Part shown: one piece after another, positions 5,575 through 12,045 of the stretch
Layout of the letters: every line of letters begins with the position of its first letter
Position numbering within the stretch: position 1 is the first letter of the stretch
From: Chloroflexota bacterium
GTDB lineage: Bacteria > Chloroflexota > Ktedonobacteria > Ktedonobacterales > Ktedonobacteraceae
Assembly (NCBI GenBank): GCA_902810755.1
Contig: CADDYT010000177.1
Location: 1 to 12,045, forward strand
Direction of reading: 5' to 3'
Length of the DNA: 12,045 bases
The notes under the pieces: model-generated
Told to the model about the DNA's origin: nothing
Seen by the model: the letters and a program-made list of their open reading frames with translations, nothing else
Database searches by the model: none
Made by a program: the position numbers and the translations under genes

Positions 5575-8500
5575 GTGCGAAGCATGATCTGCCCGCGTTG
5601 CGCTGAATTGCTGCCGGACAATGCCCGCTATTGCCCGCTTTGTGGCGAGGCGTGGCAGCCGCAGGGCGTCGCGGCGCGGACGCAGGAAGCATCTGGGACA
5701 ACACAGCCACTGGCGATGGCGCACGCGAACTGGCATAAGGAGGTCGATCCGGCCTCCCATCAAGCGTTCGCGACCGGCAGAGCTGTCTCTACGCTTGTAG
5801 CGGGGCCAGAACTCGCTCCGTCTGACCCTTCCCCATCTCCCCTGGCTTCCGCATCGCGCGTCTCCGGCCCCTCTACCCCGCTGTATCGCGAACATCCAGT
5901 CGGGCAGTTCAGGCGGCATTTCTTCCGGCCCTCGCTATTTTTCTGGGTAAGCATGCTGGCGCTGGCCGCTCTGGTGATGGGTGGGCTGTCCGGTCTGGCG
6001 GTCACGCTGGGGCGCGGTATCCTCTCTCAGGGACCTCCGCATCATGGCACGCTGGCCTTGCAAGTGATTCCATCGAGCGTGGCGCTGGGCGCGATGATTA
6101 CGCTGCATGGTTCCAATTTCAGCTCCGGCGCGCGCATTGGCCTCTTCCGCGACGGCGGCCTCGCCATGCCCGATACCGATGGCCAGAGCATGCTCGTGGC
6201 GAAGGCCGATGGCACCTTCAGCGATACCGTGATCGTCAACTCCGACTGGGGGGCGGGGCAGCACCTGATCCAGGCGGAAGATGGCATGCTGCATAAAACC
6301 GCCGCCTTCACGATTCTGGTGAGCGGGCACAGCGCCTCGCTCCGTCCCGCGCACCTGTTGCTCTCCACAAATTCGCTCAACCTCGGTTCCGACGATCAGA
6401 CGATGAATAGCACGCGCGCGGTGCAGTTGAGCAATGTGGGCGGCGGCCAGATCTCCTGGCAGGCGACGGCGACGCAGCCCTGGCTGCAATTTTCGCCATT
6501 GAGCGGCAGCATCAATGCGGGGCAGAGTGTCACGGTACGTGTCGCCGGGGCGCGATCAAATTTGAAGATTGGCTCCTATACCGCTCAGATCCTCTTTACC
6601 TCGAATGCGGGGCAGGCCACCCTTACCGTGCATATGGGAGTGACGGCGCTGGAGCCGCAGCACGAGGCCATCCTGCAAATCTCGCCCGCCGTCCTCTCCT
6701 TCACGGCCAGCGATGGTGCTACCAACCCTCCTGCTCAGGTGGTGACGGTGAGCAACCCGGGCTTGCGGCCTTTGCAATGGAGCGCGTCGGTCAATGCCAG
6801 AAATATGGGGCAGAACTGGCTGACGGTCTCCCCGGCCTCGGATACCATCCCGCATGGCCAGAGCGAATCAGCCATTATCGCGGTAAATACCAGCTCCCTG
6901 CTGCCGGGCAGCTATAGCGGCACGGTGACCTTTACCAGCCAGGGCGCGGAGCCGGTGCAGGATAGCCCGCAGAGCGTTTTTGTCAGCCTGACCGTGCTGC
7001 CGCAATGCACCCTGCAAGTCTCTCCGGGCAAGCTCTCATACAGCAGCGGCTACCGGCAGCACGGCCCGCCAGCGCAAACGGTCAGGCTAACCGGCTCGCC
7101 ATCTTGCACCTCTGCGCTGGCGTGGAATATTGCAAGCGCGCCATCCTGGCTCTCTGTGAGCGCGAGCAGCGGCAGAACGCCGACCGCGCTTTCGGTTAGA
7201 GTGGTCAACGACAGGTTGCAGCCCGGCACATACAACGGCACAATTCTCTTTAATTCGCAGGCCGGGACGCAATCGCTGCCGGTCACCTATGTCGTGGGGA
7301 AGCCGTCCGCGCCCGGCATGGGCATCACTCCGGCTGTGCTGTCCTTCAGCGCCGTCCCCGGACAACAGGCGCTGACGGCCCAATCATTCACGATTAGCAA
7401 CACGGGCGGCGGAATACTGAACTGGACTGCCGCCACTGCCACGACGGTAGGCGGCAACTGGCTCTCTGTCCAGCCGACCTCTGGCAGCCTGACCGGACAG
7501 CAGGCAGCGACGATCAGCGTGACGGTGAATTTACCGCCGGGCATCATTCCCGGCACCTATAGCGGCACGATTACCGTCAGCGGGACGGATGGCAGCGGGC
7601 AGCCTCTCCCCGGCGGGCCGCAGGTGGTGACCGTCACCTTCGTGGTCAACGCCCCCTGCGCCATTGCCGCTTCAGCGAGCGCGCTTTCCTTCACCGGCGT
7701 GGTCGGGGGACAATCGCCAGCCGCGCAAAAGGTCACCATCACAGCCAGTGGAGCCTGTGCCAATGCTCTCACCTGGACGGCGAGCGTCAGTGGGGGGAGC
7801 TGGCTCACGACGACGCCCGCGAGCGGTACGGTGAGCCTTACTACGGCGGCGACGACCAGTGTGGCGGTCTCGCTGAGCGGCTTGCAGGCCGGGGGCGCGA
7901 CCGCTACCATTACGCTCAGCGCGACCGACAGCGCCAGCGGCGCGCCCGTCGGCACGCCCATTGCCATTCCGGTAACGCTGAACATTCAGGCGGCGGCGTG
8001 TACCTTGCAGCCAGCCTCCGCCAGTAACGCAACCTTCACAACCGAGGATGACATCAACCCGCCGTCCCAGACCGTTACCGTCAGCGTCAGTGGCTCCTGC
8101 GGCAACAATCTGACGCTCACGCCCACCGTCACGCAGGGAGCGGGGACAAACTGGCTGGCGATCACCCCCGGCACGCAGGCGATGACGGGAAACAATCAGA
8201 CCTTTACGATCACCATCACTGTTACTTCGACTGCGCTGGCCGATGGCTCATACAGCGGCTCCATCTCTCTTAGCGCCGTTGATGGCGGCATCACCGTGCT
8301 GGGCAGCCCGCAGACGATCAATGTGGCCCTCACCGTGCTTGCGCCCCCCGCGCTCTCGCTCGCCTCTACAGCAGGGCAGCTCACATTTACCGCAACTCCC
8401 CCTGCTCAAAGCGTTCTGCCAACGGCAACAGCGACGGCAACCCCTTCGCGGACGCTGACCATTTCCAACACCGGCGAAGCATCGCTCAACTGGACGGCCA

Positions 8501-8724
8501 CGCTCGCTGCCGACGCCCCCACCTTTCTCACGCTTGCCACCTCATCCGGTAGCCTCTCCGGCGATGCGAACGCCACCATCACCCTGCTCATCGACCCCAC
8601 CACCGTCGCCAGCGGCACCTACCATACCAGCATCACCATCCAGGCAACCGATCCATTAACGGGAGAAGCCGTGCAGGGCAGCCCGCTGACAGTGCCGGTA
8701 ACGATTATTATTCCGCCGTCATAG
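5575..8724 (+). CDS. zinc ribbon, transmembrane, BACON-like repeat surface protein
   Basis: A predicted single-pass membrane protein of 1049 residues. In order: a zinc ribbon with CPRC (C6, C9) and CPLC (C20, C23); a Pro/Ser/Ala-rich linker with a basic stretch before the membrane (near RRHFFRPS); a transmembrane helix at about 122-145; an IPT/Ig-like domain at about 161-250; then seven BACON-like Ig repeats starting near 261, 366, 478, 582, 695, 809 and 925. The repeats share a W...WL...P.SG core and a G-x-Y-x-G-x-I strand. The N-terminus should be cytoplasmic and the repeats outside. The only other cysteines are three pairs in repeats 3, 5 and 6. BACON domains are usually thought to bind carbohydrate or mucin; the ligand here is unknown. 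GTG 5575 has GGAG 5 nt upstream; ATG 5545 (weak ribosome site) and ATG 5584 are alternatives. Promoter and start suggest a single-gene unit. Confidence 0.85.
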   Translation: MRSMICPRCAELLPDNARYCPLCGEAWQPQGVAARTQEASGTTQPLAMAHANWHKEVDPASHQAFATGRAVSTLVAGPELAPSDPSPSPLASASRVSGPSTPLYREHPVGQFRRHFFRPSLFFWVSMLALAALVMGGLSGLAVTLGRGILSQGPPHHGTLALQVIPSSVALGAMITLHGSNFSSGARIGLFRDGGLAMPDTDGQSMLVAKADGTFSDTVIVNSDWGAGQHLIQAEDGMLHKTAAFTILVSGHSASLRPAHLLLSTNSLNLGSDDQTMNSTRAVQLSNVGGGQISWQATATQPWLQFSPLSGSINAGQSVTVRVAGARSNLKIGSYTAQILFTSNAGQATLTVHMGVTALEPQHEAILQISPAVLSFTASDGATNPPAQVVTVSNPGLRPLQWSASVNARNMGQNWLTVSPASDTIPHGQSESAIIAVNTSSLLPGSYSGTVTFTSQGAEPVQDSPQSVFVSLTVLPQCTLQVSPGKLSYSSGYRQHGPPAQTVRLTGSPSCTSALAWNIASAPSWLSVSASSGRTPTALSVRVVNDRLQPGTYNGTILFNSQAGTQSLPVTYVVGKPSAPGMGITPAVLSFSAVPGQQALTAQSFTISNTGGGILNWTAATATTVGGNWLSVQPTSGSLTGQQAATISVTVNLPPGIIPGTYSGTITVSGTDGSGQPLPGGPQVVTVTFVVNAPCAIAASASALSFTGVVGGQSPAAQKVTITASGACANALTWTASVSGGSWLTTTPASGTVSLTTAATTSVAVSLSGLQAGGATATITLSATDSASGAPVGTPIAIPVTLNIQAAACTLQPASASNATFTTEDDINPPSQTVTVSVSGSCGNNLTLTPTVTQGAGTNWLAITPGTQAMTGNNQTFTITITVTSTALADGSYSGSISLSAVDGGITVLGSPQTINVALTVLAPPALSLASTAGQLTFTATPPAQSVLPTATATATPSRTLTISNTGEASLNWTATLAADAPTFLTLATSSGSLSGDANATITLLIDPTTVASGTYHTSITIQATDPLTGEAVQGSPLTVPVTIIIPPS
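6355..8724 (+). repeat. seven tandem BACON-like Ig repeats within the surface protein
   Basis: Approximate unit starts are 6355, 6670, 7006, 7318, 7657, 7999 and 8347, so units run about 98-125 codons. Each has a hydrophobic opening strand (LSF or similar), an L-x-W strand, a WL-x-x-x-P-x-SG turn and a closing strand before VTxxV. The units have diverged at DNA level; I see no long identical blocks, so recent duplication or slippage is unlikely. Confidence 0.75.
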
Positions 8725-9592
8725 GGTGTTCTACCATCAGGCTTCTTGCATATGCCATATGCTGTTTATCGTGTTCCCAGTCTTCTTGCTCTTCGGCGTC
8801 GGTTTTGATGGGGGTTTCCAGCAGGACAGCGGCGTGGGAGAGCCGGGGGTGGGTGAGGAGGGCGCGCAGGCCATCCGCGCCGATGATGCCTTCGCCCAGG
8901 CGCGCATGCACGTCGCGGTGACTGCCCAGGGCTTTCTCCGTATCGTTGAGGTGAATGACCTTCAGGCGCGGCAGGCCGATGAGGGAGTCGAAGCGTTGCA
9001 GCACGTCGAGCGTTGACCGGCGCGTGGAGATGTCGTAGCCTGCGCCCCACAGATGGGCGGTGTCGATGCAGACGCCCAGCCGGTCGGCGCATTGCGGCAG
9101 CAGGTCGAGGACCATGCCGATCTGCTCGAAGCTGTGGCCCAGGGCGTGACCCGCGCCGACATCGTTCTCCAGCAGCAGCATGACCTCTGGCGGCGTTTCG
9201 GGCAGGATGCGCTGGATGGCTTCGGCGATACGCGCGATGCCCGCCTCCACGCCCGCGCCGCGATGGCTGCCCGTATGGAAGACGACGGAGGTGGCCCCCA
9301 GCAGCGGAGCGCGCTGCAATGTCCAGCGCAGCAGGTTGATCGACTTGCCCCGAATTTCCTCTTCGGGCGAGGCCAGGTTGATGAGGTAGGGCGCGTGGAT
9401 GACGACCGGCGCAAGCTCGTGCTGGCGCGCCGCTTCGGCGAAGGCCAGCGCGGCCCTCCCATCATCGGATGGGGGACGCCAGCCGGTGGGGTTGCTGGCA
9501 AAAATCTGGATGGCGTCGCAGCCGATGTCGCGCGCGATGGCGGCGGCCCTGACCGGCTTCGCGTTGAGCGGCATGTGGCGACCAAGACGCAT
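8708..9592 (-). CDS. nfo: deoxyribonuclease IV (AP endonuclease, endonuclease IV)
   Basis: Base-excision repair enzyme that cuts 5' of abasic sites and removes 3' blocking groups, using three zinc ions in a TIM barrel. The 294 residues match the family. The nine metal ligands known from E. coli Nfo can all be placed with an offset of 2-3: H66, H106 (FHTGSH), E142 (LENDVGAG), D177 and H180 (CIDTAHLWGAGYD), H214 (HLND), D227 and H229 (RDVH), and E259 (LLETP). The ATG at 9590-9592 shares its first base with the last base of the scpB stop (TAATG), and a GGAGGAGAGGA tract precedes it, so translation is coupled to scpB. The 3' end overlaps the convergent BACON gene by 17 bp. Identification is secure; activity is expected. 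Confidence 0.96.
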   Translation of the reverse strand: MRLGRHMPLNAKPVRAAAIARDIGCDAIQIFASNPTGWRPPSDDGRAALAFAEAARQHELAPVVIHAPYLINLASPEEEIRGKSINLLRWTLQRAPLLGATSVVFHTGSHRGAGVEAGIARIAEAIQRILPETPPEVMLLLENDVGAGHALGHSFEQIGMVLDLLPQCADRLGVCIDTAHLWGAGYDISTRRSTLDVLQRFDSLIGLPRLKVIHLNDTEKALGSHRDVHARLGEGIIGADGLRALLTHPRLSHAAVLLETPIKTDAEEQEDWEHDKQHMAYARSLMVEHPMTAE

Positions 9593-10278
9593 TATTCCTC
9601 TCCTCCGCCCGGTTCCTGCTCGTTGAATGACGGAGGCAGGTCGACACCGGGCAATTGATCCAGCCGTGTCAGGCCAAATTGTTGCAAGAATTCGGCGGTG
9701 GTGGCGAAGAGCGCGGGCCGCCCGACCGTCGGCGCGCGCCCGACCTCGGCGACCAGCCCATGCTGCACGAGACTGATCAGCGCGCGGTCGCTGTTGACGC
9801 CGCGCACCGCCTCGATCTGCGCGCGCGTCACGGGCTGGCGATAGGCGATGACGGAGAGCGTCTCCAGCGCCGCCGTCGTCAATTTCGCCGTCATGGGCAG
9901 GCCGAGCAGGGCAGCGACATAACGAGCGTTTTCCGGGGCCGTCACCAGCTGCACCTGCTCGCCCAGAAGCTGCAGGCGGATGCCGCGTCTCCGACTTTCC
10001 AGTTCGCCTTCCAGGGCGCGCAAACTCTCGCCAAGTAGCGCATCGTCGATATCCAGCAGTTTGCGCAGTTCGCCCCGCTCCAGCGGACGCCCCGACACGA
10101 AGAGCAGGCTTTCAATCGCCGTTGCCAGTTGCTCTGCCGTTGGCGTTGTTGCCGTGCGCTCAGCAAGCTGTGAGAGCAGTGCCTTGCCGTTGGCGCCATG
10201 TACGCCGCCATTCGCGCTCCCATTGGCGCTGCCATTCATGCCATACTGGCTCCCGTTTGCCTTTTCGTTCCCGTTCAA
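9592..10278 (-). CDS. scpB: segregation and condensation protein B
   Basis: Subunit of the SMC-ScpA-ScpB condensin that organises and segregates the chromosome. Two winged-helix domains are seen at about 45-115 and 125-195, with family signatures ATAIESLLFVSGRPL, TAALETLSVIAYRQPVTRAQ, IEAVRGVNSDRAL and the C-terminal GRPALFATTAEFLQQFGL. The 228 residues exceed the usual roughly 200 because of an Asn/Gly/Ser-rich N-terminal extension (first ~35 residues, NGSANGSANGG type) likely to be disordered. Start is TTG 10276-10278, supported by GAGGA 5 nt upstream; ATG 10239 with GGGAG about 10 nt upstream would remove 13 residues. scpA, its usual neighbour, is not adjacent; nfo follows by stop/start overlap instead. 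Identification is secure. Confidence 0.95.
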   Translation of the reverse strand: MNGNEKANGSQYGMNGSANGSANGGVHGANGKALLSQLAERTATTPTAEQLATAIESLLFVSGRPLERGELRKLLDIDDALLGESLRALEGELESRRRGIRLQLLGEQVQLVTAPENARYVAALLGLPMTAKLTTAALETLSVIAYRQPVTRAQIEAVRGVNSDRALISLVQHGLVAEVGRAPTVGRPALFATTAEFLQQFGLTRLDQLPGVDLPPSFNEQEPGGGEE

Positions 10279-10316
10279 TTGCTTCCTCTATCCTCGTTCC
10301 TGCACGATGTGAAGCG

Positions 10317-10345
10317 ATTATAACACAGATGATCTCTTTTTTAAA
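10317..10345 (-). promoter_or_regulatory. promoter of scpB-nfo, extended -10
   Basis: Read on the minus strand, TTTAAA (10345-10340) and a perfect TATAAT (10322-10317) are 17 bp apart, and TGT directly precedes the TATAAT as an extended -10. Transcription would start near 10310, about 30 nt before the TTG of scpB. Confidence 0.55.
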
Positions 10346-10374
10346 AGTTCTCCCAGGAGCGTGCTTTCTGTGGC

Positions 10375-10380
10375 TATAAT
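10375..10380 (+). promoter_or_regulatory. -10 box of the hydrolase at 10407
   Basis: A perfect TATAAT with no convincing -35 box at 16-18 bp. A start near 10387 gives a leader of about 20 nt that holds AAGGAG and then GTG 10407. It is back to back with the scpB promoter, the two -10 boxes being 52 bp apart. Confidence 0.5.
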
Positions 10381-10406
10381 GGAAAGAGAAGCCGCAAGGA
10401 GAAAGC

Positions 10407-11165
10407 GTGGGAAAGACAATGAAAGTGCAGGAATGTGTCGTCGAGGTGCGTGGGAAACCGGTGCATTACAAAATGGCGGGCAAGGGGAAGCCGCTCATCC
10501 TGGTGCATGGACTCTCTGGCTCGACGCGCTGGTGGGTGCGTAACATTCCTGCCTTTGCCGAACATTATACGGTCTATCTGCTCGACCTGCCGGGCATTGG
10601 CACGCTGGCGCGCACGCAACGTTTCATGCTGGCCGAAGCATCGAGCTGGCTGCTTGATTGGTTTCACGCTATCGGCCTGCAGCGAGCCGACTGGCTCGGC
10701 CACTCGATGGGCGGCTACCTCTGCCTCCAGATAGCAGCCTGCCAGCCGCGCAGGGTCGACCGGCTCGTCCTGGCCGCGCCGGCCCTGCTGCCGGGGGGAC
10801 ATAGCTGGCAAAGCTACCTGCTACCCCTGCTGGTCGGGGCGCGTCACATGCGTCCCGGCTTCCTGCCCATCCTGCTGACCGACGCCCTGCGTGCCGGGCC
10901 GCTGACCCTCCTGCGCGCCGCCAGAGACCTGCTTTCAAAGGATATTCGCAAAGAGGCCCATGCCGTCCAGGCCCCCACGCTGCTCATCTGGGGTCAGCAC
11001 GATACACTTGTCCCGCCTTTCCTCGGCGAACTGCTGCGCGCAGAAATTCCCCACGCGCGCCTGCTCACCCTCAAAGGGGCCGGTCATGTCGTTATGTTCG
11101 ACCGCCCCGGCGCCTTCAATGCCGCCGTCCTCGATTTTCTCTCCGGCCAGTCTGTCGGGAATTGA
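10407..11165 (+). CDS. alpha/beta hydrolase with intact catalytic triad
   Basis: A soluble 252-residue hydrolase, probably an esterase or a related enzyme of the Abhydrolase_1/MhpC-like group. Active-site features are all present: oxyanion motif LVHGLSG (32-38), LLDLPGIG (58-65), nucleophile elbow LGHSMGGY (S100), acid LIWGQHDTLVP (D199) and GAGHVVMFDRP (H227). The cap region at about 125-185 is helical and rich in Leu and Arg. There is no signal peptide or membrane segment. GTG 10407 is preferred because AAGGAG lies 5 nt upstream; ATG 10419 is 17 nt from that site. It is divergent from scpB and convergent with the next gene (21-bp gap), so it is transcribed alone. The substrate is not evident. 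It is the active counterpart of the two altered alpha/beta-fold proteins in this window. Confidence 0.92.
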   Translation: MGKTMKVQECVVEVRGKPVHYKMAGKGKPLILVHGLSGSTRWWVRNIPAFAEHYTVYLLDLPGIGTLARTQRFMLAEASSWLLDWFHAIGLQRADWLGHSMGGYLCLQIAACQPRRVDRLVLAAPALLPGGHSWQSYLLPLLVGARHMRPGFLPILLTDALRAGPLTLLRAARDLLSKDIRKEAHAVQAPTLLIWGQHDTLVPPFLGELLRAEIPHARLLTLKGAGHVVMFDRPGAFNAAVLDFLSGQSVGN

Positions 11166-11186
11166 ACCGGGCTGGATGGCAGGTAG

Positions 11187-11927
11187 CTACAACAGGTGAC
11201 CCTTGAACCACTCAATCGCCTGCTGGCACACCGTTTGCAGCGCCTGCTCGCTCTCAAAGACGCTGGTAATGCCGCGAATGATCTCCAGCCGGTTGGTGAC
11301 GCCGCGCTCCCTCGCTTGCACCACAACATCCAGCGCCGTATCGCTCAGCAGTTTCCCCAGCGCCTCGCGTCCCATCTCTACTGCCGCTGTATCCTGCTCG
11401 CCGACAATCAGCAGCGTGGGGGCAATCACCTCTGGCAGGTAGGAACGCACCAGGTCGGTACGCGGCGCAATAGCGACAATCGAGTGGATTGCGTCCGGGC
11501 GCGCCGCCGCTGCCGCGAGGATGGCCGCGCCGCTCACACCGGCGCCGACGTACCCCATGCTGATCCCGCCCGGCTCGGCCCTAGCGATCAGCCAGTTCGC
11601 GATGCCTGTGACGCGCTGGTGCAGCACTTCGGTATTCTCGCGGAAAAAACCGGTCGCGCGGTCCAGCTCCTCGTCCTCCGGCGTCAGTAAATTGACCAGC
11701 AGCGTCCCCATGCCTACCTGCCCACATGCCCGCGCCAGCGTTTCCAGCCCGCGCAGCATCTTCTCGCTGTCCGCCTCGGCCACGCGCACATATGGAAATA
11801 CCACCATCGTGGCGGATCCCACCGGACTGCTCAACACGCCATTGAGCAGCACCGGCCCGCCGGAAACCACCACCTGCTGCTCATCCCCACCCGCATTCTG
11901 ATTGTTTGCTGATGTTCTGTCTAACAC
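11187..11927 (-). CDS. dienelactone-hydrolase-like alpha/beta protein, predicted inactive
   Basis: Resembles the dienelactone-hydrolase-like domain found alone or fused to phosphoribosyltransferases. Landmarks: LLNGVLSSPVGSATMVVF, LLVNLLTPEDEELDR, GYVGAGVSGAAIL, APTLLIVGEQD and the C-terminal FESEQAL...AIEWF. In that family the elbow normally reads GAST-G and the histidine segment GATHLFEEPG, as I recall them. Here the nucleophile is G130, the histidine position is S222 (RGITSVFES) and the HGSG oxyanion loop is replaced by PYVRVAE; only D179 remains. The flanking spacing needs no gaps, so this looks like a maintained fold without hydrolase chemistry. I chose GTG 11925-11927 (246 residues) because AAAGGG lies 7 nt upstream; GTG 11966 would add 13 residues but has no ribosome site. 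Function unknown; ligand binding is an inference. Confidence 0.75.
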   Translation of the reverse strand: MLDRTSANNQNAGGDEQQVVVSGGPVLLNGVLSSPVGSATMVVFPYVRVAEADSEKMLRGLETLARACGQVGMGTLLVNLLTPEDEELDRATGFFRENTEVLHQRVTGIANWLIARAEPGGISMGYVGAGVSGAAILAAAAARPDAIHSIVAIAPRTDLVRSYLPEVIAPTLLIVGEQDTAAVEMGREALGKLLSDTALDVVVQARERGVTNRLEIIRGITSVFESEQALQTVCQQAIEWFKGHLL

Positions 11928-11931
11928 ATGC

Positions 11932-12024
11932 TCACCCTTTACTGTACTTACCTCGTCGGTACACACATTCTGTAGAAAATCGGCCTGGGTAGATCATCCG
12001 AGGGCCTGTTTCAGGATATGCCAT
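11932..12024 (-). CDS. possible 30-codon leader or small protein
   Basis: ATG 12024-12022 is preceded 7 nt upstream by AGGAGAG, one of the best ribosome sites in the window. The frame encodes 30 residues beginning MAYPETGPRMIYPG and stops at TGA 11932-11934, 4 nt before the GTG of the downstream gene, whose own ribosome site lies in the last codons of this frame. That spacing suggests translational coupling. A frame this short can be open by chance and no family is recognised. It is not in frame with the downstream gene. Confidence 0.35.
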   Translation of the reverse strand: MAYPETGPRMIYPGRFSTECVYRRGKYSKG

Positions 12025-12031
12025 ACCTGAA
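12010..12031. promoter_or_regulatory. dyad TTCAGG-N10-CCTGAA, possible operator or start-codon hairpin
   Basis: Perfect 6-bp arms at 12010-12015 and 12026-12031 flank a 10-bp centre that is itself partly symmetric (TATG/CATA). As DNA it has the size of a dimeric repressor site. As minus-strand RNA it puts the ATG of the 30-codon frame in the loop, directly after the AGGAGAG site. Confidence 0.4.
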
Positions 12032-12045
12032 CTCTCCTAATATAA

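Noticed and set aside
11187..11966. GTG at 11964-11966 as the start of the dienelactone-hydrolase-like gene
   Set aside because: No Shine-Dalgarno-like sequence precedes it and the added 13 residues lie before the conserved domain; GTG 11927 has AAAGGG at good spacing. It remains possible.

Overview
The window looks like chromosomal DNA from a GC-rich bacterium, most likely a Chloroflexota of the class Ktedonobacteria. This is an inference: the signs are a long membrane protein with a cytoplasmic zinc ribbon and extracellular BACON-like Ig repeats, several alpha/beta-hydrolase paralogues, dispersed palindromic repeats, frequent GTG/TTG starts and purine-rich Shine-Dalgarno sites. No phage, plasmid, transposase, CRISPR, tRNA or rRNA feature is visible.

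Layout. At the far left a few codons that may be the tail of a + strand gene run convergently into psuG (pseudouridine-5'-phosphate glycosidase, - strand). Between psuG and the next gene lies a 101-bp palindromic element (988-1088), followed by likely promoters. The + strand then carries a membrane-anchored alpha/beta-hydrolase-fold protein that has lost its catalytic residues (1307-2278), a hairpin, and a tight two-gene unit: an M20 amidohydrolase (2393-3589) and a thiamine-diphosphate enzyme of the acetolactate synthase / 2-hydroxyacyl-CoA lyase type (3623-5278). A roughly 300-bp non-coding stretch follows, holding a GC-rich hairpin, a large nested inverted repeat with alternative pairings, and a near-consensus promoter. 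That promoter probably drives the 1049-residue zinc ribbon-TM-BACON protein (5575-8724).

The BACON gene overlaps tail to tail with nfo (endonuclease IV), which is coupled by a stop/start overlap to scpB (chromosome segregation), both on the - strand. Back-to-back promoters between 10317 and 10380 serve scpB-nfo and a second alpha/beta hydrolase (10407-11165), which has an intact Ser-Asp-His triad. That gene converges on a third alpha/beta-fold gene of the dienelactone-hydrolase type (11187-11927, - strand), which again lacks the nucleophile and the histidine. A 30-codon reading frame with a strong ribosome site and a dyad sit just upstream of it at the right edge.

How they relate. psuG, nfo and scpB are housekeeping genes of nucleoside catabolism, DNA repair and chromosome segregation. 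The M20-ThDP pair looks like a small catabolic operon of unknown substrate. The most unusual content is the pair of apparently dead alpha/beta-hydrolases with the same substitutions (Ser to Gly, His to Ser), the transmembrane zinc ribbon/BACON protein with three exactly spaced cysteine pairs, and the nested inverted repeat at 5354-5487. I did not find a recognisable defence or mobile system.
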